DNA of 64,000 nt from Actinomyces sp. (GTDB taxonomy: Bacteria; Actinomycetota; Actinomycetes; Actinomycetales; Actinomycetaceae), in assembly GCF_029851875.1 (NCBI RefSeq), contig NZ_JARKVC010000023.1, forward strand, positions 183,769-247,768. The letters run 5' to 3'. A program made the translations under genes and the position numbers. The notes below the pieces were generated by a model, which was not told the DNA's origin, made no database searches, and was given only the letters and a program-made list of their open reading frames with translations. Every line of letters begins with the position of its first letter. The stretch's first letter is position 1. Positions 61,266 through 64,000 of the stretch are shown here, in pieces.

Positions 61266-63506
61266 TCAGGCGTCGATACGCTCGCGGTCGATGTCCTGGG
61301 CGCCCTCGACGATAAAGTCTCGGCGTGGCTCCACCGAGGAGCCCATGAGCAGCTCGAAGACGTTCTCAGCCTCCAACAGCTCAGCCTCGTCCCCCAGGGT
61401 GATCCTCCTCAGGGTCCGGTGCTCGGGCTCCATCGTCGTCTCGGCCAGCTGGTGAGCGTCCATCTCCCCCAGGCCCTTGTAACGCTGAGGCTCCTTGAAG
61501 CTGCGTCCCTGCTTCTCCAGCGTGCGCAGCGTCCGGACGAGCTCGTCGTCGGAGTAGGTGTAGATCACCTCCTTCTTGCGCCGCCCCTGCGCCGAGACCT
61601 CGATGCGGTGCAGCGGGGGAACCGCGGCGTAGACCCGTCCGGCCTCGATCATCGGCCGCATGTAGCGGAAGAAGAGCGTGAGCAGCAGGGTACGGATGTG
61701 GGCGCCGTCGACGTCCGCGTCCGTCATGAGAATGACCTTGCCGTAGCGGGCGGAGTCGAGGTCGAAGGTGCGCCCCGACCCGGCCCCCACCACCTGGATG
61801 ATGGCCGAGCACTCGGCGTTGCGCAGCATGTCCGCCTGAGAGGCCTTCTGGACGTTGAGGATCTTGCCGCGGATGGGCAGCAGCGCCTGGAACTCAGAGT
61901 TTCGGGCGTTCTTGGCCGTGCCCAGCGCCGAGTCCCCCTCGACGATGAACAGCTCGGAGGCGGCGACGTCGTCGCTGCGGCAGTCCGCCAGCTTGGCCGG
62001 CAGCGTCGAGGTCTCCAGCGCCGTCTTGCGGCGGGTGATCTCCTTGTGCATCCGCGCGCTGATACGCGCACGCATCTCGCCGACGACCTTCTCCTGCAGC
62101 GCCCGAGCCTGGGTCTTGAGGTCCCGTCTGGAGGAGGTCAGCAGCGCGGTGAGCTCCTTCTCCACCACCTTGGCCACGATCTGACGGACCGGGGCGGTAC
62201 CGAGGACCTCCTTGGTCTGCCCCTCGAACTGGGGCTCAGGCACACGCACCGTCACCACGGCGGTCATGCCGGCCAGGATGTCGTCCTTATCGATCCTGCC
62301 GTCACGGGCGGTGACCTTCAGCGCGCGGGCGTTGGAGTCGATCTGCTTGCGCAGCACCTTGGTCACCGCCTGCTCGAAGCCGGTCAGGTGCGTGCCGCCC
62401 ATCGGGGTGGCGATGATGTTGACGAAGGAGCGCTCGATCGTGTCGTAGCCGATGCCCCAGCGCAGGGCGACGTCGACGCTGCAGGTGCGCTCGACCTCGA
62501 CCGGCCGCAGGTGCCCGCTCTTCCTGTCCAGCTGCTGGACGGTCTCGGTGTAGGTCCCCTCCCCCGTCAGGCGGAAGGTGTCCGTGACAGAGGCGTCAGA
62601 GGCCAGGAAGTCGACGAAGTCCCGGGTCCCGCCCTTGGCCAGGAAGACCTCGCTGCCCTCGGGCGCCTGGGCCTGGGAGGCGAACAGGTCACTGGCCTCC
62701 TCGGTAGCGTTCTTCGCGCTCGCACGCAGCGCCGGGTCGTCGCCCGCAGCCCCGGAGCCCGACGGCGCAGCCTTCTCAGCCCGGGCGGCCTCCTCGACGC
62801 TGCGCTCGTCGGTGAGGGTCAGGCTCAGCCCGGGCACCAGGAAGCTGGTCTGGCGCAGCCGGGCCCGCAGCGCCGCGACGTCGTACTCGCCGGGCCTGGG
62901 GAAGATCTGCGGGTCCGCCCAGTAGCGCACGCGGGTGCCGCTCACGCCCCGCTTGACCCGGCCGATCACGCGCAGCTCGGAGGCCTCGGTGTACTCCGTG
63001 AAGGGAGCGTCCGGCCTGGGGCGAGCGGGATCGGCGTCGTCAAAGACGCCGGGGACCCCACGGTGGAAGCTCATCGCGTAGGTCCTGCCGCCCCGGTCCA
63101 CGGTCACGTCCATCCGCTCGGACAAGGCGTTGACCACCGAGGCGCCCACTCCGTGCAGGCCACCGGCCGCACCGTAGGAACCGCCTCCGAACTTCCCGCC
63201 CGCGTGCAGCTTGGTGTAGACCAGCTCGACGCCGGTCAGCCCGGAGCCGGGCTCGACGTCGACCGGGACGCCACGTCCGTTGTCACGCACCTCGATGGAG
63301 CCGTCCTCGTGGACCGTGACCGCGATCGAGTCGCCGTAGCCCTCCAGGGCCTCGTCGACGGAGTTGTCGATGATCTCCCACACGCAGTGCATGAGGCCCC
63401 GTTGGTCGGTGGAGCCGATATACATGCCGGGACGCTTACGTACCGCTTCGAGCCCCTCCAGGACGGAGAGGTGACGGGCGGAGTAGGAGCGAGAGGAGTC
63501 GGCCAC
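61266..63506 (-). CDS. parE: DNA topoisomerase IV subunit B (ParE)
   Basis: 746-aa ATPase subunit partnering ParC. The GHKL ATPase has VWEIIDNSVDEAL, VRDNGRGVPV and GGLHGVGASVVNALS. The TOPRIM domain has EGDSA (Glu523) and DADVDGAHI (Asp596, Asp598, Asp600), with the C-terminal PLHRIEV...RYKGLGEM. An Ala/Ser/Gly-rich insertion (PSGSGAAGDDPALRASAKNA) lies in the transducer domain at about residues 245-290. Length and insert fit actinobacterial ParE. Start ATG 63506. It is divergent from the DUF7455 gene. Confidence 0.92.
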   Translation of the reverse strand: MADSSRSYSARHLSVLEGLEAVRKRPGMYIGSTDQRGLMHCVWEIIDNSVDEALEGYGDSIAVTVHEDGSIEVRDNGRGVPVDVEPGSGLTGVELVYTKLHAGGKFGGGSYGAAGGLHGVGASVVNALSERMDVTVDRGGRTYAMSFHRGVPGVFDDADPARPRPDAPFTEYTEASELRVIGRVKRGVSGTRVRYWADPQIFPRPGEYDVAALRARLRQTSFLVPGLSLTLTDERSVEEAARAEKAAPSGSGAAGDDPALRASAKNATEEASDLFASQAQAPEGSEVFLAKGGTRDFVDFLASDASVTDTFRLTGEGTYTETVQQLDRKSGHLRPVEVERTCSVDVALRWGIGYDTIERSFVNIIATPMGGTHLTGFEQAVTKVLRKQIDSNARALKVTARDGRIDKDDILAGMTAVVTVRVPEPQFEGQTKEVLGTAPVRQIVAKVVEKELTALLTSSRRDLKTQARALQEKVVGEMRARISARMHKEITRRKTALETSTLPAKLADCRSDDVAASELFIVEGDSALGTAKNARNSEFQALLPIRGKILNVQKASQADMLRNAECSAIIQVVGAGSGRTFDLDSARYGKVILMTDADVDGAHIRTLLLTLFFRYMRPMIEAGRVYAAVPPLHRIEVSAQGRRKKEVIYTYSDDELVRTLRTLEKQGRSFKEPQRYKGLGEMDAHQLAETTMEPEHRTLRRITLGDEAELLEAENVFELLMGSSVEPRRDFIVEGAQDIDRERIDA

Positions 63507-63645
63507 GTGCGCAACCTAGCCGATCGGCCCCCGCACGTCTCAGATCCCGGCCTGCGGTGTTCGCCTCAGGCGCACCGCGTGCGCCAGGGGCGGAAAGCGG
63601 TGCCTGACGGGGAAGAGCAGGAGGTGGGTGTGGTGTTGTGAGGGC

Positions 63646-63912
63646 ATGAGCCAGACAAGCACCCCGAGCCTGACGCAGGCTCTGCCGACGTCGCAGGTCC
63701 AGGAGACCCGCGCGACCGAGACGACGAGCCGCCGCCCCCTGACCACTGCGGACCGTTGTGACGTCTGCGGGGCCCAGGCCTTCATCCGCGTCGTGCTGGC
63801 CAGCGGCGAGCTGCTCTTCTGCGGTCACCACGGCCATGCTCACATGAGCGCCCTGGAGAGGCAGGCCCTGTTCGTCCAGGACGAGACGAGCCAGCTGGCT
63901 GCTGGCCTCTGA
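63646..63912 (+). CDS. DUF7455-type small zinc-binding protein
   Basis: 88 aa from ATG 63646 (GTG 63628 is an in-frame alternative). A Thr/Ser-rich N-terminal third is followed by LTTADRCDVCGAQAFIRVVLASGELLFCGHHGHAHMSALE, where CxxC plus Cys-x-His-His make a predicted zinc site, the hallmark of this small actinobacterial family that commonly lies beside parE. Function unknown. The remaining 88 bp to the window end contain no identifiable start of another gene. Confidence 0.85.
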   Translation: MSQTSTPSLTQALPTSQVQETRATETTSRRPLTTADRCDVCGAQAFIRVVLASGELLFCGHHGHAHMSALERQALFVQDETSQLAAGL

Positions 63913-64000
63913 GACCCGCGTACCGCAGCACCGCGCGCCACGGCACCGGCCAGCACGATCCCCTACGTACGACGGCGGGGCCGCCACCCACATCGGGTGG

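Noticed and set aside
60441..63641. 1066-codon open frame opposite parE and the GNAT gene
   Set aside because: It is the antisense of two clear genes; long antisense frames are expected in GC-rich DNA and its product is His/Gly/Asp-rich without homology.

Overview
The window is strongly GC-rich, densely coding bacterial DNA. It carries genes typical of Actinobacteria: SepH, DUF4193, DUF3710, DUF3159, the CeoB/CeoC TrkA pair, the DnaE2/ImuA'/ImuB mutasome and a 13E12-type HNH gene. Protein style and gene order suggest a member of the Actinomycetaceae (Actinomyces or a close relative). That placement is inferred from family knowledge and was not computed. No rRNA, prophage, integrase, transposase or CRISPR array is visible; there is one tRNA (Leu, anticodon GAG).

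Layout. 1-2.8 kb: truncated M50 protease, RecB-like nuclease, aldo/keto reductase. 2.8-6.3 kb: an organophosphate-type transporter, an inositol-monophosphatase-family enzyme and a LacI repressor, with palindromes over the transporter promoter. 6.3-10.7 kb: acidic protein, FAD oxidoreductase, lipoprotein, M3 peptidase. 10.7-15.1 kb: TetR regulator, a DHA2 efflux gene that has lost its 5' end, a GNAT/PRA-PH-like fusion and another MFS gene. 15.1-15.8 kb: a non-coding 21-bp repeat array with inverted halves, then tRNA-Leu. 15.9-26.2 kb: sugar-phosphate mutarotase, HAD phosphatase, AI-2E-family protein, error-prone polymerase DnaE2, amino-acid permease, thymidine kinase, PAP2 phosphatase, TauE/SafE exporter. 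26.3-33.8 kb: an ABC importer (no ATPase), a GH20 hexosaminidase, a sulfatase and a divergent ROK repressor, which read as an import-and-degrade system for sulfated amino-sugar glycans. 33.8-36.3 kb: imuA'-imuB. 36.5-42.8 kb: PEBP, SDR, TrmL, flavin disulfide reductase, aconitase.

42.9-56 kb is a conserved actinobacterial core block: TRAM-type RNA methyltransferase, APC permease, TrkA pair, DUF3159, OB-fold protein, DUF3710, DUF4193, SepH, alkaline-phosphatase-family protein, DUF5998 and topoisomerase IV subunit A. The dut gene usually seen near DUF3710 is not here. 56-60 kb is an accessory patch between parC and parE: an exported protein behind a C10 tract, a decayed piece of a GNAT gene, and a frameshifted 13E12 HNH gene. 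It is followed by the intact GNAT gene, parE and a DUF7455 zinc protein.

Three near-identical 15-bp LexA-type boxes sit upstream of dnaE2, imuA' and the 13E12 gene. At dnaE2 and the 13E12 gene the start codon lies inside the box, 6 nt after an identical TAGACT -10 element, so both transcripts are probably leaderless and LexA would cover promoter and start codon together. Other structural oddities are an 18-bp hairpin whose loop holds the trmL start codon, an exact 33-bp duplication across a stop/start overlap, and the C10 tract.
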